Of a stretch of 64,000 bases of DNA, positions 55,123-64,000 are shown piece by piece. Origin of the DNA: Acaryochloris sp. CCMEE 5410. Its GTDB lineage: Bacteria > Cyanobacteriota > Cyanobacteriia > Thermosynechococcales > Thermosynechococcaceae. Position numbers and translations under genes: made by a program. The stretch is taken from the NCBI RefSeq assembly GCF_000238775.2, contig NZ_AFEJ02000006.1, positions 1 to 64,000 on the forward strand, written 5' to 3'. How positions within the stretch are numbered: the first letter of the stretch is position 1; each line of letters opens with the position of its first letter. The notes under the pieces are model-generated. The model was not told the DNA's origin and ran no database searches. It was given only the letters and a program-made list of their open reading frames with translations.

Positions 55123-55857
55123 ATGACAAATGATGGATACTTCGGCGAAGATATCGCTGCAACATATGATGACGACATCGGTTCTAATGATCCTGATTCA
55201 GTACAACCCGCTGTCGATTTTTTAGCCGAACTTGCTACTAGCGGGAGGGCGCTGGAATTTGGTATTGGTACAGGTCGAATCGCCCTGCCGCTTTCAAAGA
55301 AGAATATCGAAGTGCATGGTATCGATCTTTCTAAGGCCATGCTCGCTGAACTGTCAGCAAAACCAGGCGGGACTCAAATTTCTGTCACTCAGGGTGACTT
55401 TGCAACTACATCATGTCAAGGATCATTTTCTTTAGTTTATTTGGTTTTTAATACCATCATGAACCTGACCACACAAAATGCACAGGTGTCTACCTTTCAA
55501 AATGCAGCTTCTCATCTCGACCCTGGAGGAAGTTTTGTTATTGAGGTGATGGTTCCAGCTCTCCAACTGTTGCCTTTAGGGGAAACCAACCATGTGTTCG
55601 AGTTTCATGATGATCATTGGGGAATAGATACCTATGATGTTGTTTCTCAAACCTTAGAATCACATCACTTGAGAATTCGCGACCAAAAGATGGAGTTATC
55701 TTCAACCCCATTTCGCTATGTCTGGCCATCTGAACTTGATCTGATGGCAAGAATCGCAAACATGAGACTCAAAGCGAGGTGGGGAAGTTGGAAGAAAGAG
55801 CCATTTACTAACACCAGTCGTCACCATATATCTGTCTGGGAAAAACTAGCGGTGTAA
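55123..55857 (+). CDS. Class I SAM-dependent methyltransferase
   Basis: 244 residues. Motif I SGRALEFGIGTGRIALPL (~residues 40-57), motif post-I VHGIDLSKAMLAELSAK, motif II GSFSLVYLVFNTIMNL and PGGSFVIEVMVP. Typical Methyltransf_25 protein, substrate unknown. N-terminal DDGYFGEDIAATYDDDIG-like stretch is common in this subfamily. 80 bp after cysteine synthase; same strand. Confidence 0.85.
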   Translation: MTNDGYFGEDIAATYDDDIGSNDPDSVQPAVDFLAELATSGRALEFGIGTGRIALPLSKKNIEVHGIDLSKAMLAELSAKPGGTQISVTQGDFATTSCQGSFSLVYLVFNTIMNLTTQNAQVSTFQNAASHLDPGGSFVIEVMVPALQLLPLGETNHVFEFHDDHWGIDTYDVVSQTLESHHLRIRDQKMELSSTPFRYVWPSELDLMARIANMRLKARWGSWKKEPFTNTSRHHISVWEKLAV

Positions 55858-56005
55858 GTTCATAGCTCTTGTCGTCATAGCCAAACTTCAGTATCTAAGA
55901 GTTGGTTTTAGAAAAAATGCCTGAATGATACTAAACCACGTCTTAAGAATCTGATTATGAGAAACCCTGAGAATAGTCACCTGATAAAGAGTAGGAGTTG
56001 TAGAT

Positions 56006-56563
56006 ATGGCCCACATAATAGAGCTAGAAACAGATAGGTTGATTATGAGGCAATGGAGAGAGGATGATTTTCCTATTTTTGCTGAATTAAATTCCGATCC
56101 TATAGTCATGGAATTTTTTCCAAACATAATGAACAAATCTGAAAGTGATAAATCTGCTAAAAGGTATCAATCATTAATCTTGCAACATGGCTGGGGACTC
56201 TGGGCGTTAGAACAAAAACGTGATCAAAAATTTATCGGCTTCGTCGGACTTCACGAATCCCCACCAGATCTACCGTTCTCTCCATGTGTAGAAGTTGGAT
56301 GGCGTTTGGCCAAGAAAAGCTGGGGAAATGGATATGCGACTGAGGCGGCAAAGGAAGCATTAAGGTTCGCTTTTGAGGTGTTACAGCTACCAGAGGTTTG
56401 TTCGTTCACATCGACCAATAATTTAAGATCAAGGGCGGTAATGGAACGACTAAATATGGTCAATATAAAACCAAACTTTCAACACCCCCGTGTTCCAGAT
56501 GGCAGTCGGGGTATGACAACGATTCCTAGGTTAGAGGGCCATAAGGCTGCAATCTATATCTGA
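56006..56563 (+). CDS. GNAT acetyltransferase, RimJ/RimL type
   Basis: 185 residues. Start behind GGAG. LETDRLIMRQWREDDFPIFA at the N-terminus, KFIGFVGLHE, EVGWRLAKKSWGNGYATEAA (acetyl-CoA binding, residues ~95-115) and VCSFTSTNNLRSRAVMERLN are diagnostic of RimJ/RimL-like N-acetyltransferases. Target unknown (protein N-termini or small molecules). Confidence 0.9.
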   Translation: MAHIIELETDRLIMRQWREDDFPIFAELNSDPIVMEFFPNIMNKSESDKSAKRYQSLILQHGWGLWALEQKRDQKFIGFVGLHESPPDLPFSPCVEVGWRLAKKSWGNGYATEAAKEALRFAFEVLQLPEVCSFTSTNNLRSRAVMERLNMVNIKPNFQHPRVPDGSRGMTTIPRLEGHKAAIYI

Positions 56564-56743
56564 TAGTTATTCCAGGCGACGTTTGAATTTAATTCCGTGA
56601 AATGGAAGTCATTTTCATTGTCTTAGCCTCGTTTTTAAACTCATTCTTCGATTGCAGAGTAATTCTTATATTCTGAGATGTCTCCATCTTTACTTCCAAA
56701 ACAGTAGTTTATGGGCTGCCAATATTCGTAAGTTAAAAGCATC

Positions 56744-57640
56744 TTATGGAACTGCATATTCCAACTGGTGAAACGCTCGCTGAGCTGCCCCTCTTGCTTG
56801 TTCGGACGTGACGGTCTGATAGCGAAGGGTGGTCTGGATATGCTGGTGTCCCATTAAGGCCCTAAGTTCTTCCAAGCCCATCAGCCCCACTCGCTCAGTC
56901 GCAAAGGTATGACGCAGATCGTGCAACCTTATCCCTTGGAGCTGTGGACAGCCTTGAATCGATTGATGCCAGTGATGATGGGCAGTTCTGTAACTCAGAC
57001 GGGTAACTTGGCTGGTAGGGGTCTTTCGAGCTGTGAACAATGCTGGCGAAGGCGTATAGCGATAGTGCTGAATATATGTCTGCAAGGCTGCAGCTGCATT
57101 TTCACTATAAAAGCACCAACGGGTTTTGTTGCCTTTACCAACGACCTGAAATTGCCGTTGCTCCAGATCGACTTCTGCCAAATCCAAGGCCAAAATTTCT
57201 GAGATGCGGGCCCCACTATGATGCAATAGTTTCACCAGTGCATACAAACGCGCATCGTTATAAACAGCTTGATATAGGGTGTTCAATTGCTCTGGTTTTA
57301 AGAACCGAATGGGCTGATCACTTAGGTGTTCCCCCTTGGTTTTATCCGGTGAACGATCCTCTAGCTGGGCGATGGGATTACTGCGGATATACCGTTGGCG
57401 CACAGCAAAGTTGAGTAAGGCCTTGAGGGTGGCTTGATGCCGATGGTGAGTCGTGTAAGACAGGTGCGTCAGGCTATTGAGATACTCAGACAGGATTTCA
57501 GCATCTAATAATTCCACTGACCAGCTGCCATATCGCTTCAGTAACGGCATCAAGGTCAGTTCATAGGAGCGGGCAGTGCTCGAAGCCAGATGGGGGCGAT
57601 CTAAAAACTGGGTTGCCACGGTGGCTAAAGGCTGATTCAT
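56744..57640 (-). CDS. Tyrosine recombinase, TnpI/XerC-like resolvase
   Basis: 298 residues. N-terminal SAM-like core-binding domain (ATVATQFLDRPHLASSTARS), catalytic domain with LHHSGARISEILALDLAEVD (Arg), RLHDLRHTFATERVGLMGLE (His-x-x-Arg), MGHQHIQTTLRYQTV (His and nucleophilic Tyr). It is divergent from the XRE regulator and tnpA of a Tn3-family transposon, where such recombinases resolve cointegrates. Intact. The resolution site should be in the short space before 57640. Confidence 0.85.
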   Translation of the reverse strand: MNQPLATVATQFLDRPHLASSTARSYELTLMPLLKRYGSWSVELLDAEILSEYLNSLTHLSYTTHHRHQATLKALLNFAVRQRYIRSNPIAQLEDRSPDKTKGEHLSDQPIRFLKPEQLNTLYQAVYNDARLYALVKLLHHSGARISEILALDLAEVDLEQRQFQVVGKGNKTRWCFYSENAAAALQTYIQHYRYTPSPALFTARKTPTSQVTRLSYRTAHHHWHQSIQGCPQLQGIRLHDLRHTFATERVGLMGLEELRALMGHQHIQTTLRYQTVTSEQARGAAQRAFHQLEYAVP

Positions 57641-57720
57641 CTGGAGCTTTGCTTAAATCTAAAGACTCACTTCGCCTCATGCACTATACCTCTGGGGAAG
57701 GAATATTAAGTGATAAATCC

Positions 57721-58194
57721 ATGCAACCTTTAGAATCCGATGCCCTCCCCCATCCTGATGAATCCTTGGCTGAGTATCTTCGCCGCCTGCGAGTCAGACT
57801 CGGTCTCACCCAGAAGGAAGTCGCCCTTAAGGCCAATATCCACGCCCAAAGTTTGGGTAAGCTGGAGCGCGGTAAAACCCACTCCCTCAATCACAAAACA
57901 CGTCAGGGTTTAGCATGTGCCCTACAAATCCCGCCAGATTACTTGGATTCCATTAGCAGAGGTCGAGCCATCCAAGCTACACAAACCTTGAAATTTTGCC
58001 CCCAGTGTTGGCGCGCCGGCAGTGCGCCTGAACCCCTATGGATGGACCTTAGATCTAAACACTGCTTCGCTTGTGGCACTCGCCTACAAGATCGCTGTAT
58101 CAGTTGCCAAGAACCCATCACCTCTCTCAAGCATCGTTTTTGCCCCTATTGCGGAACGCCCTATCGAACCCAACTACAGATGGAAGGAGAGTAG
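57721..58194 (+). CDS. XRE helix-turn-helix regulator with zinc ribbons
   Basis: 157 residues from ATG 57721 (upstream ATG 57679 would overlap the divergent promoter space). XRE domain (~10-75): SLAEYLRRLRVRLGLTQKEV and ANIHAQSLGKLERGK. C-terminal part has four CxxC pairs (FCPQCW, HCFACG, RCISCQ, FCPYCG), i.e. two zinc ribbons. Stop lies 5 bp before the tnpA start, so the two are cotranscribed. It probably controls transposition of this Tn3-type element. Confidence 0.82.
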   Translation: MQPLESDALPHPDESLAEYLRRLRVRLGLTQKEVALKANIHAQSLGKLERGKTHSLNHKTRQGLACALQIPPDYLDSISRGRAIQATQTLKFCPQCWRAGSAPEPLWMDLRSKHCFACGTRLQDRCISCQEPITSLKHRFCPYCGTPYRTQLQMEGE

Positions 58195-58199
58195 GGGCG

Positions 58200-60105
58200 G
58201 TGGCCAGTGTACATGAGACTGCTTATCCGCGCTTAAAGCGGAACCCCTCCAATGAAGATCTTTCAGCCATCTACACCCCAACCCAAGAGGAATTAGCCTT
58301 AGCAAAGCACCTCACCCGTAGTGCTCAGACTCAATTGGGGTTTTTGGTGTCCCTGAAAACTTATCAACGCTTAGGCTATGCCATCAAGACCAGTGATGCG
58401 CCTACTGCTGCGGTACGTCACATTGCCACCTTAGCTGACCTACGCGGTTTCCAACCGGATCTGGCAACTTATGATCGTTCTAAAGCCCATCAACGGCATT
58501 TGCGGGTGATTCGCAGCTATTTGCAAATCACCAAGTATGGTCCCCAAGCCAGTGCAGTTGTCTATGAATCGATGGAAAAGGCGGCATTGACCAAACATGA
58601 ACTCGCAGACTTGATCAATGTGGCCATTGAAGAATTGGTCCGCCATCGATTTGAGCTTCCAGCTTTTTATACCCTAGACCAAGCTGCACGAGAGGTCCGC
58701 AAAGCGGTGGCTACAAAGCAGTATGAACAAGTCAGTCAGACCTTAAAGCGGACGGAGCGGGTGAAGCTGAATCGGTTGTTCGTGTCGGCTTCGCTAGTAG
58801 AGAAATCGTTGTGGAACCGCTTGAAAGAAGACCCCGGCAAACCCTTGCTCTCGCGGCTGCAAGAGTGGATTGAGCGATTGGAATGGTTGGCTGATCTGCA
58901 GATCCCAAATTCCGGTTTGCAGGATATTCCCGCCGTCAAGATCAAGGCTCTTGCTGCGGAGGCCCAGTCTTTAGATGCCGCTCGCATGAAAGAAATGAGC
59001 GATGCTAAACGCTATACCTTAGCCCTGGCCTTGCTATCGACTCAATATGCCAACACCCTGGATGATCTCGCGGAGATGTTTATCAAACGGGTCCGCCAGC
59101 TCCATCACAAGGGGGCAGAAGCCCTGAGTGATTATCGTCGCAAGACGCAAGCTCGCACGGATGAACTCATCGACATCTTCTTGCATGTCCTGTTGGCCTT
59201 TGACTCTGAAGGTCGGATCACCACTCGCTTTAAATCGATGAAAATTGTGATTGGGGATGATCCACAACCGCTTATTGACGATTGCCAAGAGCACTTAGCC
59301 TATGTGGGCAACAACTACTTCTCTTTTTTGACTCGTTTCTATCGTGCTCATCGAGCCGTGTTCTTTCGACTCCTAGAGCAACTTCCCTTGTGCTCCAGTA
59401 CCCAGGACCAGTCTTTAATCAACGCGATTGAATTTATCAAAGCCCACCGGTCCAAACGCAGTAAGTGGGTGCCGATGACTCAGATCGTCAATCAGGGCAC
59501 CCCTGATGAAGCGGTTGTCCCGATGCTGGATCTCAGTTGGGTGCCTAGCAAGTGGCGGTCATTGATCACTGACCCGCAACAGACTACGCCCACTAAAATT
59601 CATCGCCTTTACTTTGAGTTGTGCGTGTTCTCTCATATCAGTCTGGAACTGCAGTCGGGGGATTTGTATATTCCTGGCAGTAATGAATTTGGGGACTATT
59701 ACAGCCAGTTGATTTCTTGGGAAGAATACCAGGACTCAGCTGAAGAGTATGGCAAGATGATCAATCTGCCAACGGAGGGTAAGGCCTTTGTTCAAGAGAT
59801 GAAGCAGCGGTTGCGAACGGCGGCTAAGACGGCAGATCAGGCCTTTCCCACCAATGCTCACTTGAGTTTCAAAAAAGACCGCCTGGTGATCCACAAACGC
59901 CAACGTCAATTACCTGAAGGATTGGCGGAAGTGAAGGCACTCATTGAACGGAAGATCAAACCCGTCTCTATTCTGGATGTGCTGTGTGACACCGAGAAAT
60001 GGCTCAACTGGACCCAGTGCTTCGGGCCCCTATCTGGCTTTGATACCAAGATCATAGATCCGGTCGAACGCTATATCACCACGACATTTTGCTATGGCTG
60101 CAATT
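58200..60105 (+). pseudogene. tnpA: Tn3-family transposase, truncated
   Basis: From the GTG at 58200 (GGAGAGTAGGGGC upstream) the protein matches Tn3 transposases over ~635 residues: the DUF4158-type N-terminal domain (TPTQEELALAKHLTRSAQTQ LGFLV), helical middle, and the first residues of the catalytic domain (ILDVLCDTEKWLNWTQCFGP, GFDTKI, TTFCYGCN). Normal length is about 950-1000; the DDE residues are all missing. After CYGCN the frame runs on ~25 residues into unrelated sequence to a stop at 60192-60194. The element cannot transpose on its own. Confidence 0.88.
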
Positions 60106-60139
60106 ATGTGGAATTAATACAATACTTAATTTTGCGGCC

Positions 60140-60164
60140 AAAAGCCTTTCTGGAAAAGGCTTTT
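60140..60164. terminator. Hairpin, probable bidirectional terminator
   Basis: AAAAGCCTTT, loop CTGGA, AAAGGCTTTT: a perfect 10-bp stem ending in four T. It lies 43 bp beyond the stop of tnpC on the minus strand, where it would end tnpABC transcription; the other strand's T-run allows the opposite direction too. Confidence 0.75.
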
Positions 60165-60206
60165 ACTTTGCTTACATGTCTGCAATGTACTTAAACTGAA
60201 TCGTTG

Positions 60207-60689
60207 TTATCTTGTTTCCTTAAGACCTTCAATTTCTGTTCTAGCCTCAGTCAGAAGTCTCATTAGACGGGAATTCTGCTTAGTAAGCTGCTCTATTTCA
60301 TTTTGCTGTAACTCAATGACATCCAATAAGTCAGAATCACCCAATTTCTCGATTTGATTTCGGAGGCGTAAATTTTCTGCCTCTAAAGTCAGCAGATCCT
60401 CTCTTGACGCCTTTGTATTGTCCTCATGCTTTGAAGTAGGGGTTTTCTGCTTCTTGGAACGATGGGATTTTTTAGTTTGTATCTCTCGATGCTGTTCTAT
60501 TTGGGTTCGAATTTCAGGCTGATTATAAAGCCACGCCCTTGAGACACCTGCAACTTCCGCAACCTTCCCAAAGTTAATGGGACTTCCTGTCTGCAGTAGT
60601 TTCTGGATTCCTTCTTCTGCTCTTTGAATAGCATTCTCTCTTTTCTTCAGAGCATTTTTCTTTAATCCGGTCGTATTACGCTTGAGCAT
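60207..60689 (-). CDS. tnpC: TnpC-like coiled-coil protein of Tn554-type element
   Basis: 160 residues. N-terminus basic helical (LKRNTTGLKKNALKKRENAI), then a helix-turn-helix-like INFGKVAEVAGVSRAWLYNQ (~residues 38-57), then a long leucine-rich coiled coil (LLTLEAENLRLRNQIEKLGD to end). Matches the small third protein of Tn554-like elements, which influences orientation and efficiency of integration. Overlaps tnpB by 14 bp. Confidence 0.8.
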   Translation of the reverse strand: MLKRNTTGLKKNALKKRENAIQRAEEGIQKLLQTGSPINFGKVAEVAGVSRAWLYNQPEIRTQIEQHREIQTKKSHRSKKQKTPTSKHEDNTKASREDLLTLEAENLRLRNQIEKLGDSDLLDVIELQQNEIEQLTKQNSRLMRLLTEARTEIEGLKETR

Positions 60690-63027
60690 GGGTCAACAGT
60701 GGCTGAATTTCAATTTGTGAAATCGTTTCAAGGTTTTGTGAATTGATAGATTTTTCCAAATGTCGTGGCGTTGGCCCTTCTGGTGTTGGCACATCAGCTA
60801 ATTTGGCTCTCAAGTTCTCGATGGCATTAATGCCTTCTTCTACAGCAGCCTGTTCATCTTCGCTGAGAGAAATGACTTGAAGCATTTTTTGAAGATTGAT
60901 TTTCGACTCTAGAAGCTGAGATTTACTCGATTCCTTAGGGATATAGAAGCTACATTTAGCACAAGCCATACGATGCGGGCACTGATCAAAAAAATCATAT
61001 GAACAATATCCATGACCTAAGTCGTAGAATTTCCAGGGTTCTCCATTCATGACTGAGCCACTTTTTATTGCATCCTGATCTAAAAGAACCTCAATTGCTC
61101 GCACATTGCGTTTAAAGTAATCTGCATCTGCATAAGCTTTAGCTAGCTTCGTTGGTGTGATTTTTACATAGTGTTGTGTAGACACTGCAGAACGGTGACC
61201 TAGCCATTCTTGTAGCTCAAATAAAGACATTGCTTCCTTTGCATTAAAAAGCTGGGAAGCAATAGTAGAACGTGCTCGGTGGCTTGTTAATGGACCACGA
61301 GCATCCCGTTCAGGGACACCTGCTTTACGGCATAACATGGGAATGATGGTCCGATTGAGGTAATCACGACCAACGCGACGTCCTCGATAAGTAAAGAGAA
61401 ATTGGACGATCTCACCTGTTTTTGGATCACAAGCACTCGGCTGTTTTGGACGAACTAGCTCCCAAGCTTCAATGGCATCTCCAATCACGCGATCTACTGG
61501 CTTAGTGAAAGCACGTCCTGTTTTGTTGATTGGAATATCAAGAAAACAGACTGCATTCTGATGGGCACTGGTTTGAGGTGAATCATCGCTCACATCTTCC
61601 CTATGCCAGCGAACGCATCCTAGTCTGAGTCTCCAGATTTCATCTGAACGCAGACCTGAAAATAACCAAATGATGGATAAGGCTTGAACCATCTCCACGG
61701 GATACCAGGGAGTGCGTTCCTCAGGGTGGGTTCTTCCAGGTTTGTATCCTGCTTTGGGTAGGTCATCTAACGTTAGGTTGAGCCCTGCCCATAGCAATTT
61801 TGCCCAGATATCATCCGCTATAACCCGTGGATTTGGGCCAATGAGCGCTCGTATTGAGCGTGGTGTTGCAAGACTACGTAAAGGATCAAACCGCCGTGGG
61901 AACCAGCCCCAGTTATAACAATCGCGGAAGAATGTGCGTATGGAAGAAAGATGGTGATCTTTGGTACGGGGAGTTAGTGGTTTACCGACTCGATTGGCAA
62001 CTAGATTGCGACTATTTTTCCATTGACCCACAGTCATACGATCTACAGCTGCAACGTATAATGCAGCCGTCTCGCGAGTCCAACTTTCAGGATTAGCTGC
62101 TTCAGGTTTTTCCCAAGCAATCCACTGTCCAGCTTTGAGCAAGTTATAGTGAATGGTTTCTCGCGTTCTCGGCGCAAGGGTTGATGTATCATGCCATCGC
62201 TGGCACCAAGAAACCCAAACTTCAGGGATTCCAAATGTTGCGCTCTCGTCGCCATACCGGGTTGGCTTGTTGCTGGGAATAACTAGAGATTTTTCAATGA
62301 GTCCCAAACTTGCTAAAGCTCTAGATAATAGCCAAACATTATCTTGGAATTCTTTGAGTATCTTTCTTGAGTAAATTTCCTGAAGGACTTCGTATGTTAG
62401 ATCTTCTAGATAAGGGCTGCGGTTGAGCAGAAGGACTTCGTAAATTGCCTTAGTCATGGATCTGCTCATCCGGCTCTCTGAATATCCCCACTGGATGAGG
62501 ATAGTCAACACTTTTTGCAATGCACATTCAAGCAAATCACAACGAAAAACCTTGTTGGCAAGGGATGCACGACTCAATGGCCCTAGTTCATCTATCGCTA
62601 CAAATTTACAAAGCAGATAAGCAATGGCAATCAGGTGCTGGCGACAATCACCAGGCAGGATGTATGGGGAGCGCAATGCCTCGCTATCGTTATGTAATAG
62701 AGTGATCCAGTCGGTGCTACGCCAAGCCCAGAATGTTGCATGACGCTGATACATTGCTCTCAAAAGGAAGCGTACAACTGGCCGCCTGGATCTACTCTCA
62801 GCTCCGGTTACATCAAGGGCGGCATGAATAGGCTGGCGAAGTCGAATCAGATCACTATTATTGTGTATTGAGACTGCCTGCCTTGAAGTATTACTCTCGG
62901 ACAGGTAGCTTTCTAAGACCGAACTTTCAATTAGACTGAGTTGATGGGTTTGGTCATAGCATTGAGGATCAACAGGCCAACTCCAACAGTTTTTGTCTAA
63001 TTTGGACAACTTTTGATCTGCTTTCAT
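60676..63027 (-). CDS. tnpB: TnpB tyrosine recombinase of Tn554-type element
   Basis: 783 residues, larger than the ~630 of Tn554 TnpB. N-terminal ~300 residues are helical and poorly conserved. Catalytic part: WLFSGLRSDEIWRLRLGCVR (Arg), TSHRARSTIASQLFNAKEAM (His-x-x-Arg), WLGHRSAVSTQHYVKITPTK (His, Tyr). A cysteine cluster (YCSYDFFDQCPHRMACAKCS, residues ~680-700) suggests a zinc-binding tail. Overlaps tnpA by 4 bp (ATGA). Confidence 0.85.
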   Translation of the reverse strand: MKADQKLSKLDKNCWSWPVDPQCYDQTHQLSLIESSVLESYLSESNTSRQAVSIHNNSDLIRLRQPIHAALDVTGAESRSRRPVVRFLLRAMYQRHATFWAWRSTDWITLLHNDSEALRSPYILPGDCRQHLIAIAYLLCKFVAIDELGPLSRASLANKVFRCDLLECALQKVLTILIQWGYSESRMSRSMTKAIYEVLLLNRSPYLEDLTYEVLQEIYSRKILKEFQDNVWLLSRALASLGLIEKSLVIPSNKPTRYGDESATFGIPEVWVSWCQRWHDTSTLAPRTRETIHYNLLKAGQWIAWEKPEAANPESWTRETAALYVAAVDRMTVGQWKNSRNLVANRVGKPLTPRTKDHHLSSIRTFFRDCYNWGWFPRRFDPLRSLATPRSIRALIGPNPRVIADDIWAKLLWAGLNLTLDDLPKAGYKPGRTHPEERTPWYPVEMVQALSIIWLFSGLRSDEIWRLRLGCVRWHREDVSDDSPQTSAHQNAVCFLDIPINKTGRAFTKPVDRVIGDAIEAWELVRPKQPSACDPKTGEIVQFLFTYRGRRVGRDYLNRTIIPMLCRKAGVPERDARGPLTSHRARSTIASQLFNAKEAMSLFELQEWLGHRSAVSTQHYVKITPTKLAKAYADADYFKRNVRAIEVLLDQDAIKSGSVMNGEPWKFYDLGHGYCSYDFFDQCPHRMACAKCSFYIPKESSKSQLLESKINLQKMLQVISLSEDEQAAVEEGINAIENLRAKLADVPTPEGPTPRHLEKSINSQNLETISQIEIQPLLTHAQA

Positions 63028-64000
63028 AAGAGCACCTCAGAAAGCTGTTTGATTCGCCAACTATGGATTGCAGCCATTCCCTGCTCTAGTTTGAGAGCTA
63101 ATTCCCGTCCACTTAAATGGATATAGAGTAAAGTCGTTTGGATACTGCGATGACCAGCAAAGGTCGCAATTTCATGGATATCCCAATTTGCACGGGCAAG
63201 ATCTGTTAAACATAAGTGTCGTGGTGTATGGGTTGAGAACTGGTCTAACTCAGAGCGTGTAGAAATACCTCGAATCACTTTTGACCAAGTCCAGATTGAT
63301 ATGGGTTGACCAAAATTACGCCGCGATTCTGAAAGGAACAGTGGGCCACGACTTCGGCTCAAGTTCCGTCGGTGCTCTAAATAAGCCCGGTACAGATTGT
63401 CCGTTAACACCGAATAAGGAACGACTCTACCCTGACGACTCTTTGTATTTTCAGCACGAAGATGAAGTAAGCGATTGGACGGATCTATGTCACCAGTTTG
63501 AAGATTACAGAGTTCTTCACGGCGCAAAGCTGCATCATAAGACAAAGCCAGCATTAACCGATTGCGCAGAGATTCTGTTCGGCTAGCTTCAAGAATTCGT
63601 TTCCATTCTGCATCATTTGGGATCCAAGGCATCTTTTGAAGTCTTGGGACCAACCCATGGCCACGTTGACCTCCAAACCCTTTCCCAGGGGTATAACGCC
63701 CGCGCCCAACAGGATTTTGCTCCCTAAGCCCTTCTTCCATCAGAAAATCGTAGAAAAGTCGAACTGCTGTCAAACGCTGCTGAATTGTGGCATTGGATAA
63801 ACCACTACTTGAATCCAAAATACCTGCTCTAGAGCTGCGCGATTGGGGACGAGTCATCAGGTCCCGAATATACGCAGCAATATGCTCACGCTTTGCCAAC
63901 TTTGGTTCAATGGCGATCTGGCGACAAAATGAATAAAAGTCTTCAAGAGCTCGCCCATAAGCTTCCACAGTGTTTGATGCAAGCCCGAGATTGGACTGAA
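63024..64000 (-). CDS. tnpA: TnpA tyrosine recombinase of Tn554-type element, 5' end beyond window
   Basis: The visible part is about 325 residues. The frame continues past the ATG at 63968 to the window edge with LASNTVEAYGRALEDFYSFC, the typical start of a core-binding domain, so the true start lies outside. Catalytic residues: DAALRREELCNLQTGDID (Arg), DQFSTHTPRHLCLTDLARAN (His-x-x-Arg), FAGHRSIQTTLLYIHLSGRE (His, Tyr). First gene of the tnpABC set. Confidence 0.85.
   Translation of the reverse strand, partial: QSNLGLASNTVEAYGRALEDFYSFCRQIAIEPKLAKREHIAAYIRDLMTRPQSRSSRAGILDSSSGLSNATIQQRLTAVRLFYDFLMEEGLREQNPVGRGRYTPGKGFGGQRGHGLVPRLQKMPWIPNDAEWKRILEASRTESLRNRLMLALSYDAALRREELCNLQTGDIDPSNRLLHLRAENTKSRQGRVVPYSVLTDNLYRAYLEHRRNLSRSRGPLFLSESRRNFGQPISIWTWSKVIRGISTRSELDQFSTHTPRHLCLTDLARANWDIHEIATFAGHRSIQTTLLYIHLSGRELALKLEQGMAAIHSWRIKQLSEVLL

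Larger units (their letters stand above)
56713..60105 (+). mobile_element. Tn3-family transposon, 3' end lost
   Basis: Contents: tyrosine recombinase (minus strand), XRE/zinc-ribbon regulator and tnpA (plus strand), i.e. Tn3-type transposon with a TnpI-like resolvase. A possible left inverted repeat begins GGGCTGCCAATATTCGTAAG at 56713, because Tn3-family ends start with GGG and often have TAAG, but the right end is absent, so this is unproven. At about 60105 the tnpA sequence stops and Tn554-like sequence begins. Confidence 0.55.
60106..64000 (-). mobile_element. Tn554-like element, tnpABC, extends out of window
   Basis: The element consists of two tyrosine recombinases and a small coiled-coil protein with 4- and 14-bp gene overlaps, the layout of Tn554-type elements. 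Its end lies around 60105, inside tnpA of the Tn3-family transposon. The other end and the cargo are beyond position 64000. No attachment-site repeat can be shown. Confidence 0.7.

Overview
The window reads as part of a cyanobacterial plasmid or other dispensable replicon. Cyanobacterial markers are a DUF2811 protein, two DUF1816 proteins, an RpaB/Ycf27-type response regulator, a DUF4347/ELW-repeat/RTX surface protein and clustered HIP1 octamers (GCGATCGC). Plasmid character comes from a parA-parB pair, a high load of insertion sequences and many broken genes. An Acaryochloris-like host would fit the mix of repair genes and IS families, but that is inference. No rRNA, tRNA or CRISPR array was seen.

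Layout. 1-2.2 kb: a possible folded RNA element, a decayed DDE transposase, three phased DnaA-box-like repeats and two small genes. 2.2-8.4 kb: an unrecognised gene broken by an IS21-family element, whose istA is broken in turn by a second, decayed IS21-family element; both insertions keep 5-bp target duplications. 8.7-14 kb: a PAS-PAS hybrid histidine kinase, small unknowns and a histone-like Lys/Ala-rich protein. 14.3-19.3 kb: a compact operon of TPR protein, J-domain protein, GrpE-like factor and lidless Hsp70. 19.3-26 kb: an ISKra4-type element at the Hsp70 stop codon, RecD2 helicase, and recA split by an IS256-family element. 26-33 kb: a GIY-YIG protein, an IS1380 transposase, an RNB exoribonuclease with dsRBD-like modules, and an RpaB-like regulator. 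33.4-36.9 kb: a 1140-residue repeat protein. 38.5-40.2 kb: parAB. 40-42.5 kb: methyltransferase, DUF1816 and phosphoribosyltransferase. 42.5-45.4 kb: the intact IS21-family copy. 45.4-48 kb: SYLF lipoprotein-like gene plus gene relics (uridine-kinase-like, umuC). 48-55 kb: an oxidative/sulfur module (AraC regulator, 1-Cys peroxiredoxin, frameshifted acyl-CoA-dehydrogenase-like flavoprotein, secreted beta-propeller/RTX protein, persulfide dioxygenase, cysteine synthase). 55-56.6 kb: methyltransferase and acetyltransferase. 56.7-60.1 kb: a Tn3-family transposon with a tyrosine-recombinase resolvase and an XRE/zinc-ribbon regulator, its transposase cut off by the end of a Tn554-like tnpABC element that runs out of the window.

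How it works together. Three functional modules stand out against the mobile-DNA background: partition (parAB), protein quality control (TPR-J-GrpE-Hsp70) and thiol/sulfur handling (peroxiredoxin to cysteine synthase). The last carries all seven HIP1 octamers I could find together with the neighbouring SYLF gene, so it probably arrived from a HIP1-rich genome. The DNA repair set (recD2, recA, umuC relic, LexA-like box) looks like a former SOS/repair module now partly destroyed.
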